A DNA stretch of 64,000 nucleotides. Source: Caldibacillus thermoamylovorans. Its GTDB lineage: Bacteria > Bacillota > Bacilli > Bacillales > Caldibacillaceae. A program made the position numbers and the translations under genes. Each line of letters opens with the position of its first letter. The first letter of the stretch is position 1. Under the pieces are notes generated by a model. The model was not told the DNA's origin and did not search any database. It saw only the letters and a list, made by a program, of their open reading frames with translations. Shown here one piece after another: positions 1 to 9,913 of the stretch. Where the stretch lies: positions 35,687-99,686 of the forward strand of contig NZ_CCRF01000022.1 in the NCBI RefSeq assembly GCF_000751775.1, written 5' to 3'.

Positions 1-107
1 TGCTGGAGACTTTGCAAGCCGTAATAGGTGATATGAGCGGCATTATGATGTCCCCAAACCCCAAAAACTCCACATTCTTCATTTAATCCCCTTAGTTCAG
101 CAAGCAT
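1..107 (-). CDS. purF: Amidophosphoribosyltransferase, N-terminal part (runs off the window start)
   Basis: Only the first 35 or so residues are inside the window. They read [16 protein letters not shown] and continue to [10 protein letters not shown], which matches the Bacillus-type PurF start: an 11-residue propeptide followed by Cys12, the N-terminal nucleophile that releases ammonia from glutamine. The enzyme makes 5-phosphoribosylamine from PRPP, the first committed step of purine synthesis. The ATG at 107 lies inside the 3' end of purL, giving a 16-base overlap typical of translational coupling in this operon. The rest of the gene is outside, so integrity cannot be judged. Confidence 0.93.
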   Translation of the reverse strand, partial: MLAELRGLNEECGVFGVWGHHNAAHITYYGLQSLQ

Positions 108-2308
108 GGGATCGCCCCTTTCCATGCTTTTTTGATTTTTTCTGCCTCTACTTTGACGACCGTTTCATTATTAACGGAAATTTGTAAAATAGGTTCGGCT
201 GTAACTCTGCCGATAAGTTTGGCAGATACGAAACGTTCGAATTGCTCCCGGTTTTCTTCTTTTACCGATAAAATAAACCGTGATTGCGATTCACTGAATA
301 ATTGAGTGACGGCTTCACCTTGGAGTTCAACATCAGCTCCAATTCCGTCTGCCCCAACGATACATTCACTAAGCGCCACTGCAACTCCGCCTTCACTGAC
401 ATCATGGCAAGAGGCAACAAGTCCGGCACGTATCGCTGTAAGTATTTGCTCTTGGTATAAAGCCTCCACATCTAAGTCAAGTAACGGGGATTTTCCAAAT
501 ATTTCTCTATAGATAAGTTTTTGCAATTCACTACCACCAAATTCCGGTTTTGTTTCTCCAAGGAGATAGATTAAATCTCCCGGCTGTTTAAATTGTTGGG
601 TAGTAATATGATCGAGATCTTGAATTAATCCCACCATACCAATAACCGGTGTCGGATAAATCGCAGTGTCGTTCGTCTCATTGTAAAGAGATACGTTCCC
701 GCTAATCACCGGTGTTTTTAAAACACGACAAGCTTCACTGATTCCGTCGGCAGCCTTTTCTAATTGCCAAAAAATTTCCGGATTTTCCGGACTGCCGAAA
801 TTTAAACAATCGGTAATGGCGAGCGGTTCGCCACCGGAGCAAACGATATTTCTTGCTGCTTCACTGACAGCAATTTTTCCGCCGGTTTCCGGGTCTAAAT
901 AAATGTACCGGGAATTACAATCTGTCGTCATGGCCAATGCTTTTCTTGTGCCGCGAATACGAACAACGGCAGCATCGGAACCGGGAGCTACAACGGTATT
1001 TGTCCGTACCATGTAATCGTATTGGTTATAAACCCATTCTTTGCTGGCAATGGTTGGTTGTTGTAATAACTGTAACAATGTTTCCTCGATATTTTCTACT
1101 TTCGGAATTCGGTTTTCCATTTTTTGAAACGTCCGATAATAAGCCGGTTCTATTGATGGTTTGTAGTAAACCGGTGCATCTTCACTTAAGGCATCGGCGG
1201 GTACTTCGGCAACAACTTCTCCGTGATGAAGAAGGCGTAACATTTTATCATCTGTGACTCGTCCGATGGCCACAGCTTCCAACCCATATCTTTTAAAAAT
1301 ATCGATAATTTCTTGCTCTCTTCCATTTTTTACGACAAGGAGCATACGTTCTTGGGATTCAGAGAGCATCATTTCGTATGGTGTCATTCCGGTTTCACGT
1401 TGAGGAACCAGGTCTAAATTCATCTCGATTCCGGATCCGGCTTTACTGGCCATTTCCGCGCTCGAACTGGTAAGACCGGCTGCACCCATGTCTTGAATAC
1501 CAACGAGTGCATCGGATTTAATCACTTCTAAACAAGCTTCAAGTAACAATTTTTCCATGAACGGATCACCGACTTGTACGGCCGGGCGTTTTTCTTCGGA
1601 TGCTTCCGTTAACTCTTCTGAAGCAAAAGTGGCCCCGTGGATACCGTCACGACCGGTTTTGGCACCGACATACATGACCGTGTTTCCGACACCATGTGCT
1701 TGCCCTTTTTTTATATCTTCATGATTGAGTATGCCGACGCACATCGCATTAACAAGCGGATTCCCCTCATAGCAAGCATCAAATTGGATTTCCCCGCCAA
1801 CTGTTGGAATCCCAATACAATTTCCATAGCCGGCAATTCCGGCAACCACTTCTTCAAATAAATATTTTCCGCGTGCATTCTTCAATTCGCCAAAACGTAA
1901 GGAGTTGAGGATGGCAATTGGACGGGCGCCCATCGAGAAAACATCACGGATAATCCCGCCGACACCGGTGGCCGCTCCTTGATACGGTTCGATGGCCGAT
2001 GGATGATTATGGCTTTCAATTTTAAAAACAACGGCCTGATTATCGCCAATATCGACAACCCCTGCGCCTTCCCCGGGTCCTTGTAAAACGTGCGGACCGG
2101 TAACAGGGAATTTCTTTAAGATCGGTTTCGAGTTTTTATAACTGCAATGTTCCGACCACATAACAGAAAAGAGTCCAACCTCGGTGTAGTTTGGCAACCG
2201 TCCGAGAATCTTTTCAATCCGGGAGAATTCTTCATCGGTCAAGCCCATTTGACTGTAAACTTTTTCTGCCTTTATTTGTTCCGGACTCGGTTCAAGCTTT
2301 AATTGCAT
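92..2308 (-). CDS. purL: Phosphoribosylformylglycinamidine synthase, large subunit PurL
   Basis: About 738 residues, the size of the small Gram-positive PurL that works with PurS and PurQ to convert FGAR to FGAM using ammonia from PurQ and ATP. Visible family motifs include HCSYKNSKP near residue 54, ESHNHPSA near 98 and a glycine-rich GAATGVGG stretch just after it, followed by two AIR-synthase-like halves. An in-frame ATG at 2332 would add eight residues, but the ATG at 2308 follows a GGAGG at good spacing and gives the usual [11 protein letters not shown] start. It overlaps the end of purQ and is overlapped by purF at its own end, so the genes are co-translated. Confidence 0.95.
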   Translation of the reverse strand: MQLKLEPSPEQIKAEKVYSQMGLTDEEFSRIEKILGRLPNYTEVGLFSVMWSEHCSYKNSKPILKKFPVTGPHVLQGPGEGAGVVDIGDNQAVVFKIESHNHPSAIEPYQGAATGVGGIIRDVFSMGARPIAILNSLRFGELKNARGKYLFEEVVAGIAGYGNCIGIPTVGGEIQFDACYEGNPLVNAMCVGILNHEDIKKGQAHGVGNTVMYVGAKTGRDGIHGATFASEELTEASEEKRPAVQVGDPFMEKLLLEACLEVIKSDALVGIQDMGAAGLTSSSAEMASKAGSGIEMNLDLVPQRETGMTPYEMMLSESQERMLLVVKNGREQEIIDIFKRYGLEAVAIGRVTDDKMLRLLHHGEVVAEVPADALSEDAPVYYKPSIEPAYYRTFQKMENRIPKVENIEETLLQLLQQPTIASKEWVYNQYDYMVRTNTVVAPGSDAAVVRIRGTRKALAMTTDCNSRYIYLDPETGGKIAVSEAARNIVCSGGEPLAITDCLNFGSPENPEIFWQLEKAADGISEACRVLKTPVISGNVSLYNETNDTAIYPTPVIGMVGLIQDLDHITTQQFKQPGDLIYLLGETKPEFGGSELQKLIYREIFGKSPLLDLDVEALYQEQILTAIRAGLVASCHDVSEGGVAVALSECIVGADGIGADVELQGEAVTQLFSESQSRFILSVKEENREQFERFVSAKLIGRVTAEPILQISVNNETVVKVEAEKIKKAWKGAIPCLLN

Positions 2309-2978
2309 GGGATTCCCTCCATTGATTAACAATTGATTGGAAAAGCTTCAATCCGTCATGACTACCTAAAAGATTCGCCACCGCCCGTTCTGGATGGGGC
2401 ATCATACCAAGAACATTTCCTTGCTTATTCATAATCCCGGCAATGTTTTCGATACTGCCGTTTGGATTTTCGTTGTGATAGGTAAAAACAATCTGGTTAT
2501 TGGCTTTTAGTTTTGCTAATGTTGTTTCGTCACAGTAATAATTTCCTTCCCCGTGAGCGATTGGAATTTCGATTATTTCTCCGGGAGCATATTGATTCGT
2601 GAACATGGTGTTCGAATTTTTTACTTCAAGGAGAACGGGCCGACAAATGAATTTCAGGCTATCGTTGCGTCGCATGGCTCCCGGAAGAAGACCGGCTTCA
2701 AGCAAAATTTGGAACCCATTGCAGACACCTAAGACCGGTTTTCCAAGTTCAGCAGCTTTGACGACTTCATTCATTACGGGACTGAAGCGGGCGATGGCAC
2801 CGGTCCGCAAATAATCGCCGAATGAAAAGCCACCCGGGAGGAGAATGGCATCAAAGCGGTCTAAATTTGTTTCATCATGCCAGACATATTCCGCTTCTTC
2901 ACCGAGTTCATCAATAACCGCATGGTACATATCAACGTCACAATTAGAGCCGGGGAATACAATCACGGCAAATTTCAT
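2292..2978 (-). CDS. purQ: Phosphoribosylformylglycinamidine synthase, glutaminase subunit PurQ
   Basis: About 228 residues of a class I glutamine amidotransferase. It starts [14 protein letters not shown], carries the nucleophile elbow GVCNGFQ near residue 90 and the catalytic PHPER motif near the C-terminus. It supplies ammonia to PurL within the PurLQS complex. The ATG at 2978 shares bases with the purS stop codon (ATGA overlap) and has a GAGG sequence upstream; the longer in-frame start at 2990 would lack a good ribosome binding site. Its 3' end overlaps the purL start by 17 bases. Confidence 0.95.
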   Translation of the reverse strand: MKFAVIVFPGSNCDVDMYHAVIDELGEEAEYVWHDETNLDRFDAILLPGGFSFGDYLRTGAIARFSPVMNEVVKAAELGKPVLGVCNGFQILLEAGLLPGAMRRNDSLKFICRPVLLEVKNSNTMFTNQYAPGEIIEIPIAHGEGNYYCDETTLAKLKANNQIVFTYHNENPNGSIENIAGIMNKQGNVLGMMPHPERAVANLLGSHDGLKLFQSIVNQWRESHAIKA

Positions 2979-3229
2979 TGGGGCACACACTCCTCAATTT
3001 CATATCGATAATCTTCAATAACAGGATTGGCAAGCAATTTTGAACAAATTTCTTCAATCATTGCGTCTAATTGATCTGCCGTTTCCCCAATCGTTAGTTC
3101 CATATATTTTCCGATCCGAACATCATTGACATCGTCGTAACCCATCATACGGAGCGATTTTTTGACAGCAGTCCCTTGAGGGTCGAGTACACTTTCCTTC
3201 AACGTAACATAGACCTTTACCTTATACAT
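2975..3229 (-). CDS. purS: Phosphoribosylformylglycinamidine synthase, PurS subunit
   Basis: An 84-residue protein starting [19 protein letters not shown], the standard PurS sequence. PurS dimers bridge PurL and PurQ and help pass ammonia between them. The open frame extends upstream to 3274, but the ATG at 3229 has GGGAGG at correct distance and gives the family length. The start overlaps the last codons of purC by eight bases and the stop overlaps purQ, consistent with tightly coupled translation of C-S-Q-L. Confidence 0.95.
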   Translation of the reverse strand: MYKVKVYVTLKESVLDPQGTAVKKSLRMMGYDDVNDVRIGKYMELTIGETADQLDAMIEEICSKLLANPVIEDYRYEIEECVPQ

Positions 3230-3941
3230 GTTGTTTTCCTCCCAGTCTTTGTAAAATCGTTTCATAGGCGTCAATTAAATTGCCGAGGTCTTGACGAAAT
3301 AGATCTTTATCTAACTTTTCATTTGTATCGATATCCCAAAGCCGGCATGTATCCGGGGAAATTTCGTCGGCAAGCAAAATATTGCCGTCCGCATCTACGC
3401 CAAATTCCAATTTAAAATCGACCAGCTTTAAACGGCATTCTTTAAAAAACTCGGTTAATATGTCATTGATTTTCAAGGCTGAGGTTTTTAAAGTTTCGAT
3501 AACATCTGTGCTTGCAATTTCCAACACTTCAATTTGGTCATCGGTAATCGGCGGGTCACCGAGTTCATCATTTTTTAGGCAGAACTCGACAATCGGGCGT
3601 TTCAACCTTTTCCCTTCATCGACTCCGAAACGTTTTGAAAAACTCCCGGCCGCATAGTTTCTGACGATGACTTCAAGTGGGATGATTTTTACCCGTTTGA
3701 CTAATTGTTCGTGGTCGGAAACTTTTTTTATAAAATGATTGGCAATTCCTTTTGCTGTTAACAGGAAAAAAAGCAAACTGGTAATCTCGTTATTTAAACG
3801 ACCCTTTCCGGTGATTTCGGCTTTTTTTACACCGTTAAAAGCGGTGGCAGAATCTTTATACTCAACCCAAACAATATTTTCGTCATCGGTGGCATAAATT
3901 CGTTTAGCTTTTCCTTCATATAAGGCCTGTTTTTTGATCAT
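3222..3941 (-). CDS. purC: SAICAR synthase PurC
   Basis: A 239-residue phosphoribosylaminoimidazole-succinocarboxamide synthase, close to the usual size. It joins CAIR and aspartate using ATP. Recognisable parts are the N-terminal ALYEGKAKRIYAT glycine loop and the signature LADEISPDTCRLWD near residue 185. The ATG at 3941 follows GGGGGAA. In B. subtilis purB sits directly upstream between purK and purC; here there is only a 174-base gap to purK with no purB. Confidence 0.96.
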   Translation of the reverse strand: MIKKQALYEGKAKRIYATDDENIVWVEYKDSATAFNGVKKAEITGKGRLNNEITSLLFFLLTAKGIANHFIKKVSDHEQLVKRVKIIPLEVIVRNYAAGSFSKRFGVDEGKRLKRPIVEFCLKNDELGDPPITDDQIEVLEIASTDVIETLKTSALKINDILTEFFKECRLKLVDFKLEFGVDADGNILLADEISPDTCRLWDIDTNEKLDKDLFRQDLGNLIDAYETILQRLGGKQHV

Positions 3942-4115
3942 TTTATTTCCCCCGTATTTATTTTCTTCCGGCAGCTATGTTCTTGAAGTAGGTGATACAA
4001 ATGGTGGATGCACCGAGAAGTTTAGCTGTTACAAGTGAATGGATTTACCAAGTAATGTTTTCCTCCAGTTCTTGTCAGAAATGACTTTTTCCCGGTCCCG
4101 GGTCCCCGTTAGGAT
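3942..4115. repeat. Gap where purB would be expected, holding a second copy of the purK 3' end
   Basis: This 174-base gap between purK and purC contains no gene. Positions 4055-4093 are an imperfect copy of the purK terminal region at 4111-4152, offset by 57 bases. Read on the minus strand the real purK ends QELEENNIW and the copy ends QELEENITW, each followed directly by a stop. The second copy is most simply a tandem duplication or a deletion scar. No PurB-like sequence could be recognised in the gap. Confidence 0.75.
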
Positions 4116-5243
4116 TCACCAAATATTGTTTTCTTCCAGTTCTTGTAAGGCTTCATCTGTATCGTTACATAGACGGGTGAGATGCCCCATTTTTCGTCCC
4201 GGTTTTGCTTCGTTTTTTCCGTATAAATGAATCTTCCAATGTTTAAAATGATGAAGATTTTCCAGCAATGGGTCGAGATGTTCGCCTAAAATATTCACCA
4301 TGACAGCCGGTTTCAAAAGTGCCGTTGAACCGAGCGGCAAATTACAAATGGCCCGAATATGTTGCTCGAATTGGGATGTCATGCAGGCTTCAATCGAATA
4401 ATGACCGGAGTTGTGGGGTCTTGGTGCGAGTTCGTTTATATAGATCTCTCCATCTTCCGTAACAAACATTTCTACCGCCAATGTGCCGATTAAATGAAGA
4501 AAATCAGCAATTTTTTTGGCAGCCACCATCGCTCTTTCTTCCGTTTCTTTATCAATTCGTGCCGGAACGATGGTTTGATGTAAAATATTGTTGCAATGAA
4601 TATTTTCAGCGACAGGAAAGACCGCCGTTTCCCCATCCGGATTTTTTGTAACAATGACCGAAATTTCTTTTGTAAACGAAATCCATTTTTCTAACACACA
4701 AGGTCCGGTCGAAAGTAAGGAAGCTGCAAAAATCCGGTCATGTTCCGTTTTTATGACCAACTGCCCTTTGCCGTCATATCCGCCTGTAGCCGTTTTTAAA
4801 ACTGCAGGGTATCCTAGATTTTCCAGTCCGTGTTCGAGTTCCGTTTGATTGAGAATGACCTCGTATGGGACAACAGGGACCCCCGCCTTCTGAATGGTCG
4901 CTTTTTCATAAATTCGGTTTTGGGTTACCCGTAAAATTTCCGTTCCTTGGGGGACATATGCATGTTTTGTTAACCAACTCAGTGCATTCGCGTCAATATT
5001 TTCAAATTCATAGGTGATGACGTCACTTTTTTCAGCCAGTATTTTAACGGCCGCTAAATCATTGTAAGCTGCCACAATTTGTTCATCAGCTACTTGGCCG
5101 CATGGACTATTTGGCGTCGGATCAAGGACGATGACGCGAAAACCTATTGATTTTGCCGCTAATGTCATCATTTGTCCGAGTTGACCTCCGCCGATCACAC
5201 CAATTGTTTGTCCGGGTAAAATCGTTTTAAACAAGCTGATCAC
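4116..5243 (-). CDS. purK: N5-carboxyaminoimidazole ribonucleotide synthase PurK
   Basis: A 375-residue ATP-grasp enzyme that carboxylates AIR to N5-CAIR with bicarbonate and ATP. It shows the N-terminal [12 protein letters not shown] nucleotide-binding turn and the [13 protein letters not shown] motif near residue 270. Translation most likely starts at the GTG at 5243, which overlaps the last codons of purE by 17 bases; the ribosome binding site is weak, suggesting coupling to purE. Its product is the substrate of PurE encoded just upstream. The 3' end is duplicated downstream. Confidence 0.95.
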   Translation of the reverse strand: MISLFKTILPGQTIGVIGGGQLGQMMTLAAKSIGFRVIVLDPTPNSPCGQVADEQIVAAYNDLAAVKILAEKSDVITYEFENIDANALSWLTKHAYVPQGTEILRVTQNRIYEKATIQKAGVPVVPYEVILNQTELEHGLENLGYPAVLKTATGGYDGKGQLVIKTEHDRIFAASLLSTGPCVLEKWISFTKEISVIVTKNPDGETAVFPVAENIHCNNILHQTIVPARIDKETEERAMVAAKKIADFLHLIGTLAVEMFVTEDGEIYINELAPRPHNSGHYSIEACMTSQFEQHIRAICNLPLGSTALLKPAVMVNILGEHLDPLLENLHHFKHWKIHLYGKNEAKPGRKMGHLTRLCNDTDEALQELEENNIW

Positions 5244-5715
5244 TACTTTCTAGGACACTGTTTTTTGCTTCTTCCCGCAAATGATGAAGTTTTGCGGCGA
5301 TTTCGTTGTCAAAGGCAGATAAAATTTGTGCCGCAAGCAGTCCGGCGTTCTTTGCACCGGCAACACCGATTGCGACCGTTGCGACAGGGACTCCGGCAGG
5401 CATTTGGACAATTGATAATAGCGAATCCAATCCATTTAATGCCTTTGATTGAACAGGTACGCCAATAACGGGAAGTGTCGTTTTGGCGGCAACCATACCG
5501 GGTAGATGGGCAGCTCCACCGGCTCCGGCAATAATCACTTTCAAGCCTTCATCTCTTGCCGTTTCTGCAAAAGAGAACATGAGGTCCGGTGTTCTGTGAG
5601 CCGAGACCACTTTTTTTATATAAGGAATTTCCAATTGTTCAAGTACATCACATGTATGTTTCATTGTTTCCCAGTCCGATGTGCTTCCCATAATGACTCC
5701 GACAAGTGGCTTCAC
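5227..5715 (-). CDS. purE: N5-CAIR mutase PurE
   Basis: A 162-residue class I PurE, the first gene of the operon. It isomerises N5-CAIR to CAIR. Motifs seen are [10 protein letters not shown] at the N-terminus and VSAHRTPD near residue 45 with the catalytic histidine, then [15 protein letters not shown]. The GTG at 5715 follows GAGGGG at good spacing and gives [11 protein letters not shown]; an ATG-type start at 5769 would lie inside the terminator hairpin and is unlikely. It is preceded by a riboswitch-terminator leader. Confidence 0.95.
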   Translation of the reverse strand: MKPLVGVIMGSTSDWETMKHTCDVLEQLEIPYIKKVVSAHRTPDLMFSFAETARDEGLKVIIAGAGGAAHLPGMVAAKTTLPVIGVPVQSKALNGLDSLLSIVQMPAGVPVATVAIGVAGAKNAGLLAAQILSAFDNEIAAKLHHLREEAKNSVLESSDQLV

Positions 5716-5750
5716 AAGTGTTCCCCTCGATTCTTTAAATAGATAAATAG

Positions 5751-5804
5751 AAAAACCCGGTATTGACAACCTCCCTCACTAAGAGAAAGCAGTCAATACC
5801 GGGT
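5751..5804 (-). terminator. Intrinsic terminator of the purine riboswitch leader
   Basis: A 13-base perfect stem is formed by 5755-5767 and 5792-5804, followed on the minus strand by a T-run. The loop contains CTGCTTTCTCTTAG, which can pair with the 3' strand of riboswitch helix P1 (TATGAGAGAAAGTAG). Ligand-stabilised P1 would therefore free the terminator, and unliganded RNA would form the antiterminator. This is the usual OFF-switch logic. Confidence 0.9.
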
Positions 5805-5870
5805 CAGGAAAGAGGACATACGGCAAAAATATGCACAACATGTCCGGGATAATCCGTTTTGAACTACTTT

Positions 5871-5942
5871 CTCTCATAGTCCAATGATTTACGGTCATTG
5901 GGTAGAGACTTATGGGCCATATTCCCATCATTATATGAGAGA
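5871..5942 (-). promoter_or_regulatory. Purine riboswitch aptamer, guanine/hypoxanthine type
   Basis: On the minus strand the segment has the purine riboswitch core: a P1 stem of CTCTCATA with TATGAGAG, the junction TATAATGA, and the two loop arms ending in GTCTCTACC and CCGTAAAT. The junction base that pairs with the ligand is C (GGACTATGAG), which indicates guanine or hypoxanthine rather than adenine. It lies about 155 bases upstream of purE and is followed by an intrinsic terminator, so it should attenuate the pur operon when purines are plentiful. Confidence 0.93.
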
Positions 5943-5969
5943 AAACATATTTATTTTGAATTCAAGTAT

Positions 5970-5999
5970 ATCTTAACAATTACAGAAGGACTTTGTCAA
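5970..5999 (-). promoter_or_regulatory. SigA-type promoter of the pur operon
   Basis: On the minus strand TTGACA (5994-5999) is followed after 18 bases by TAAGAT (5970-5975). The -35 box is perfect and the -10 box is fair. It lies directly downstream of the two PurBoxes and upstream of the riboswitch. Confidence 0.75.
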
Positions 6000-6002
6000 C
6001 GG

Positions 6003-6048
6003 AATTATCGAACATTAAAAATTAATTTGGCATAAATGTTCGGTTTTT
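6003..6048 (-). promoter_or_regulatory. Pair of inverted PurR operators (PurBoxes)
   Basis: On the minus strand AAAAACCGAACATT (6035-6048) fits the Bacillus PurBox. An inverted copy reads AATTATCGAACATT on the plus strand (6003-6016). The pair is about 18 bases apart and just upstream of the -35 box, as in known PurR-controlled promoters. Repression by PurR and attenuation by the riboswitch would thus be combined. Confidence 0.88.
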
Positions 6049-6347
6049 GTGATTAAAAATGATCTTTTCTTTCTGTTTATAAAAAGAAGGAAACGAACCT
6101 ATGCTGTTTGTGGCACTTTCTTAAGATAAAGGTGAACAAGTTAATTTGTATTCATAGACCAGAAGGAAGTTTTGCCGGCTATTTTGGTGGAACTTTATTA
6201 TTTTGCAAAAAGGACAACTGATTTTTTGACAAATATGATATACTAATTATAAAATATAGTATCACATTTATATGATGAATCAAAAAAATGATGGAAAATA
6301 ATAAAAAACATGTGATATAATGTGACCTGTAGTTAAATAAAGTTAGC
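6049..6347 (+). promoter_or_regulatory. Intergenic region between divergent pur and ppdK operons; likely yqfL-ppdK promoter
   Basis: No gene is seen. The best promoter candidate is TTGACA near 6225 with an AT-rich TAAAAT-like -10 after 18 bases, followed by about 100 AT-rich bases before the coding region. A second TGTGATATAATG -10-like sequence lies near 6313-6324. Which one is used cannot be decided by reading. Confidence 0.45.
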
Positions 6348-7199
6348 TTGTTCACTAGACTTTTAATAAAGGGGGAGAAAGTTATTACCCGACAAAAAGT
6401 AGTTCATGTTGTATCAGATTCAGTCGGCGAAACAGCGGAGTTAGTCGTAAAAGCTGTTGCCAGTCAATTTAACGGAGGTCATGTGGAAATTAATCGGCAT
6501 TCGTTTATTGAATCTACTCAAGACATTGATGAAGCAATAAATTCAGTTGATGAATTGAATTCACTGATTGCTTACACTCTTGTTATCCCTGAGCTAAAGG
6601 AATATTTAGATCGCCGTTCGGCTGAAAAAGGTATTTTTTCTGTTGACTTGCTTAGCCCGCTCCTTCATGTATTTGAGGACTTTTTTAAACAGGAAGCAAA
6701 ACATCAGCCAAAATTAATTAGACGAATGGATGAAGCGTATTTTAAAAAAATTGAGGCCATCGAGTTTTCGGTCAAATATGATGACGGGAAAGACCCTCGT
6801 GGTTTAAAATGGGCTGATTTGGTTTTAATTGGTGTTTCCCGTACATCGAAAACACCGCTTGCCATGTATCTGGCCCACCACGGATATCGGGTGGCCAATG
6901 TTCCGATCGTTCCGGAAGTCGCGCCGCCAAAAGAAATTTTTGAAATTCCGAGAAGCAAATGTGTCGGTTTAACAATTAGCCCGGAAAAGTTAAATGAAGT
7001 CCGTAAAGAACGATTGAAATCCATGGGGTTAAATGCAGAGTCAAACTATGCAAGTATGGAACGAATTTTTGAAGAATTGGATTATGCCGACAGGATCATG
7101 AAACGGATTGGCTGCCCAATTATTGATGTTTCGAATAAAGCAATTGAAGAGACAGCCAATTTAATCATACATACTTTGAAAAGAGGAAGGGGACTGTAG
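6348..7199 (+). CDS. yqfL: Pyruvate,phosphate dikinase regulatory protein (bifunctional Ser/Thr kinase and phosphorylase)
   Basis: A DUF299-family PDRP that phosphorylates and dephosphorylates the regulatory threonine of PPDK, encoded immediately downstream. The family core VVSDSVGETAELVVKA is at the N-terminus and the P-loop-like GVSRTSKTP near residue 162. The only ordinary in-frame start is TTG at 6348, giving 283 residues with a non-homologous leader that itself contains GGGGGAG. An ATT at 6384 sits six bases after that GGGGGAG and would give 271 residues, the normal family length, so the true start may be a rare ATT. One base separates the stop from ppdK. Confidence 0.9.
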   Translation: MFTRLLIKGEKVITRQKVVHVVSDSVGETAELVVKAVASQFNGGHVEINRHSFIESTQDIDEAINSVDELNSLIAYTLVIPELKEYLDRRSAEKGIFSVDLLSPLLHVFEDFFKQEAKHQPKLIRRMDEAYFKKIEAIEFSVKYDDGKDPRGLKWADLVLIGVSRTSKTPLAMYLAHHGYRVANVPIVPEVAPPKEIFEIPRSKCVGLTISPEKLNEVRKERLKSMGLNAESNYASMERIFEELDYADRIMKRIGCPIIDVSNKAIEETANLIIHTLKRGRGL

Positions 7200-7200
7200 A

Positions 7201-9864
7201 ATGGAGAAATATGTCTACTTGTTCAATGAAGGAAACAGTGATATGCGCAACATCCTTGGAGGAAAAGGTGCTAACTTGGCTGAAATGACCAATATCGGTT
7301 TACCGGTTCCATTCGGTTTTACCATTTCAACACAAGCTTGCAATGATTATTATAAAGCGGGTAAAAAAATATCGGATACGGTTGAACAACAGATTTTAGT
7401 TGCACTCGAACAACTTGAAGAAAAAACCGGGAAAAAATTAGGAGACGTGACGAACCCGCTGCTTGTTTCCGTCCGATCCGGTTCCGTCTTCTCCATGCCG
7501 GGGATGATGGATACGGTGTTGAATCTCGGCATGAATGATGAAACGGTTAAAGCGGTGGCAAGACTGACAAATAATGAACGATTTGCGTACGATTCATACC
7601 GTCGCTTTATTCAAATGTTTAGTAATGTGGTGTTAGGAATTGACCTTTTTTATTTTGAACAATTTTTAGAAGAAACAAGGGAGAAAAAAGGGTATAAGGT
7701 TGATCCGGAATTAACGGCGGAAGATTGGCAAGAAGTAATTGCCGGCTACAAAGCGATTGTGAAAAGGCAGAAAAAGATTGAATTCCCGCAAAATCCGCAA
7801 GAACAATTGTTTTTAGCAATCCGTGCCGTATTCGATTCTTGGAACAATCAACGAGCCATTGTTTACCGTCGTATTCATAAAATCCCGGACAGTTTGGGAA
7901 CAGCTGTAAATGTACAAAGCATGGTTTTCGGAAATATGGGAAATGACTCCGGTACCGGGGTGGCCTTTACCCGTAATCCATCTACCGGTGAGCATCAACT
8001 ATACGGTGAATATTTAATGAATGCTCAAGGGGAAGATGTTGTGGCCGGCATCAGGACGCCTGAAGCGATTCATGTTTTAGAAAAAGAGATGCCGGATGTA
8101 TATAAAAAACTGTTGGCAACTTGCCAATTATTAGAAAAACATTATCAAGATATGCAAGATATTGAGTTTACTATAGAACGCGGTGAATTATTTATTTTAC
8201 AAACAAGAAACGGAAAACGGACGGCACAAGCGGCTGTTCAAATTGGCGTTGATATGGTTCGGGAAGGGATTATTGATAAGGAAACGGCAATTTTACGGGT
8301 TGATCCCGAACAGCTAAATCAGTTACTGCATCGACGAATTGATCAAACGGCTAAGCGAGTACCACTGACAAAAGGACTTCCGGCGTCACCGGGTGCAGCA
8401 ACGGGAGCGGTTGTCTTTGATGCAGATGAGGCGGAACAACTTGGGAAAGAAGGGAAAAAGGTGATTCTCGTTCGTCCGGAAACAACGCCGGATGATATTC
8501 ACGGAATTGTCGCAGCCGAGGCTGTTGTCACGAGTCGCGGCGGGATGACGAGTCATGCTGCTGTTGTGGCGAGAGGAATGGGGAAAGCTTGTATTTGCGG
8601 CTGTGAATCTTTGAAAATAGATTTGAAGAATAAGCTGTTTACGGTTGGCGATACCGTTGTTAAATACGGAGATATAATTACGATTGACGGTTCGACCGGG
8701 GAAATTATGCTTGGCGGAGTAGCAATGATTGAACCGCAATTGTCTGAAGAATTTAAGTTGTTACTTTCCTGGGCGGATCAAGTTCGAGAAATTGGTGTCC
8801 GTGCCAATGCCGATAACCCGGTAGATGCCCGGAAAGCTTTCGAATTCGGAGCCGGCGGGATAGGGTTATGCCGTACCGAGCATATGTTTATGGACCCGAA
8901 ACGCATCCCGATAGTGCAAAGTATGATTTTGGCTGAAAACTATGAGGATCGTACGGTTTTCCTTGATCAGTTGCTTATCATGCAACAAGGCGATTTTGAA
9001 GGAATCTTTGAAGCGATGGAAGGTCATCCGGTTACCATTCGCCTGTTGGACCCGCCAATGCATGAATTTTTACCGGATAAAGAGGAGTTATTGGTTGAAG
9101 TGACCAAATTGCAATTAACTGCACCGGATTCACCGGAGTTAGCCGAGAAAGAGCGGCTGTTGAAAAAGGTGAATCAATTGTCTGAATTTAATCCGATGCT
9201 TGGTCACCGCGGTTGTCGTTTGGGCATTATTTACCCGGAAATATATGAAATGCAAGTTCGGGCTATTATTAATGCAGCAGTGAAAGTAACGGAAAAAGGA
9301 ATACCGGTCAAACCGGAAATCATGATTCCACTTGTTGGTCATGTCAATGAATTAAAGCGGATGCGCCAACTTGTTGAGGAGACGGCAGAACAAGTGATGA
9401 GTGCTACAGGTGTTTATTTTGATTATTTAGTTGGAACGATGATTGAAGTGCCGCGAGCCGCATTAACTGCCGATCGAATTGCCGAGCAAGCGGATTTCTT
9501 CTCTTTTGGGACGAACGATTTGACGCAAACAACATTCGGTTTTAGCCGCGATGATGCAGAAGGAAAATTTTTACAAACATATATTGAACAAAAAGTACTG
9601 CCGGAAAATCCGTTTGCCATATTGGATCGGGAAGGTGTCGGCAAGCTGATTGAAATGGGGGTCACGCTCGGTCGAAAAACGAAGAGTAACTTGAAAACCG
9701 GAATATGTGGCGAACATGGCGGTGAAAAGAGCTCGATTGAATTTTGCTATTTAGCCGGTCTCGATTATGTCAGTTGCTCACCATACCGCGTTCCGTTAGC
9801 TCGTCTTGCCGCGGCACAAGCGACGATTCAACATCGAGGGAGCATTGTGGAAGCAGTTAGATAA
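7201..9864 (+). CDS. ppdK: Pyruvate, phosphate dikinase
   Basis: An 887-residue PPDK that interconverts pyruvate, ATP and phosphate with PEP, AMP and pyrophosphate, a gluconeogenic or glycolytic bypass. An ATP-grasp domain occupies the N-terminal part (GGKGANLAEM near residue 21). The central phosphohistidine domain has GGMTSHAAVVARG with catalytic His452 and the regulatory Thr450 targeted by PDRP. The C-terminal PEP/pyruvate barrel has CGEHGG with the proton-donor cysteine near residue 838. It follows its regulator by one base, so the two form an operon, closed by a terminator. Confidence 0.97.
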   Translation: MEKYVYLFNEGNSDMRNILGGKGANLAEMTNIGLPVPFGFTISTQACNDYYKAGKKISDTVEQQILVALEQLEEKTGKKLGDVTNPLLVSVRSGSVFSMPGMMDTVLNLGMNDETVKAVARLTNNERFAYDSYRRFIQMFSNVVLGIDLFYFEQFLEETREKKGYKVDPELTAEDWQEVIAGYKAIVKRQKKIEFPQNPQEQLFLAIRAVFDSWNNQRAIVYRRIHKIPDSLGTAVNVQSMVFGNMGNDSGTGVAFTRNPSTGEHQLYGEYLMNAQGEDVVAGIRTPEAIHVLEKEMPDVYKKLLATCQLLEKHYQDMQDIEFTIERGELFILQTRNGKRTAQAAVQIGVDMVREGIIDKETAILRVDPEQLNQLLHRRIDQTAKRVPLTKGLPASPGAATGAVVFDADEAEQLGKEGKKVILVRPETTPDDIHGIVAAEAVVTSRGGMTSHAAVVARGMGKACICGCESLKIDLKNKLFTVGDTVVKYGDIITIDGSTGEIMLGGVAMIEPQLSEEFKLLLSWADQVREIGVRANADNPVDARKAFEFGAGGIGLCRTEHMFMDPKRIPIVQSMILAENYEDRTVFLDQLLIMQQGDFEGIFEAMEGHPVTIRLLDPPMHEFLPDKEELLVEVTKLQLTAPDSPELAEKERLLKKVNQLSEFNPMLGHRGCRLGIIYPEIYEMQVRAIINAAVKVTEKGIPVKPEIMIPLVGHVNELKRMRQLVEETAEQVMSATGVYFDYLVGTMIEVPRAALTADRIAEQADFFSFGTNDLTQTTFGFSRDDAEGKFLQTYIEQKVLPENPFAILDREGVGKLIEMGVTLGRKTKSNLKTGICGEHGGEKSSIEFCYLAGLDYVSCSPYRVPLARLAAAQATIQHRGSIVEAVR

Positions 9865-9881
9865 TATACGAAGGAATGAAG

Positions 9882-9913
9882 TTGGAAGCCTTGTAGCAGG
9901 GGCTTCCTTTTTT
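9882..9913 (+). terminator. Terminator of the yqfL-ppdK operon
   Basis: GGAAGCC and GGCTTCC form a short GC-rich hairpin followed by TTTTTT. The T-run is also the left boundary of the neighbouring inverted-repeat element. Confidence 0.85.
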
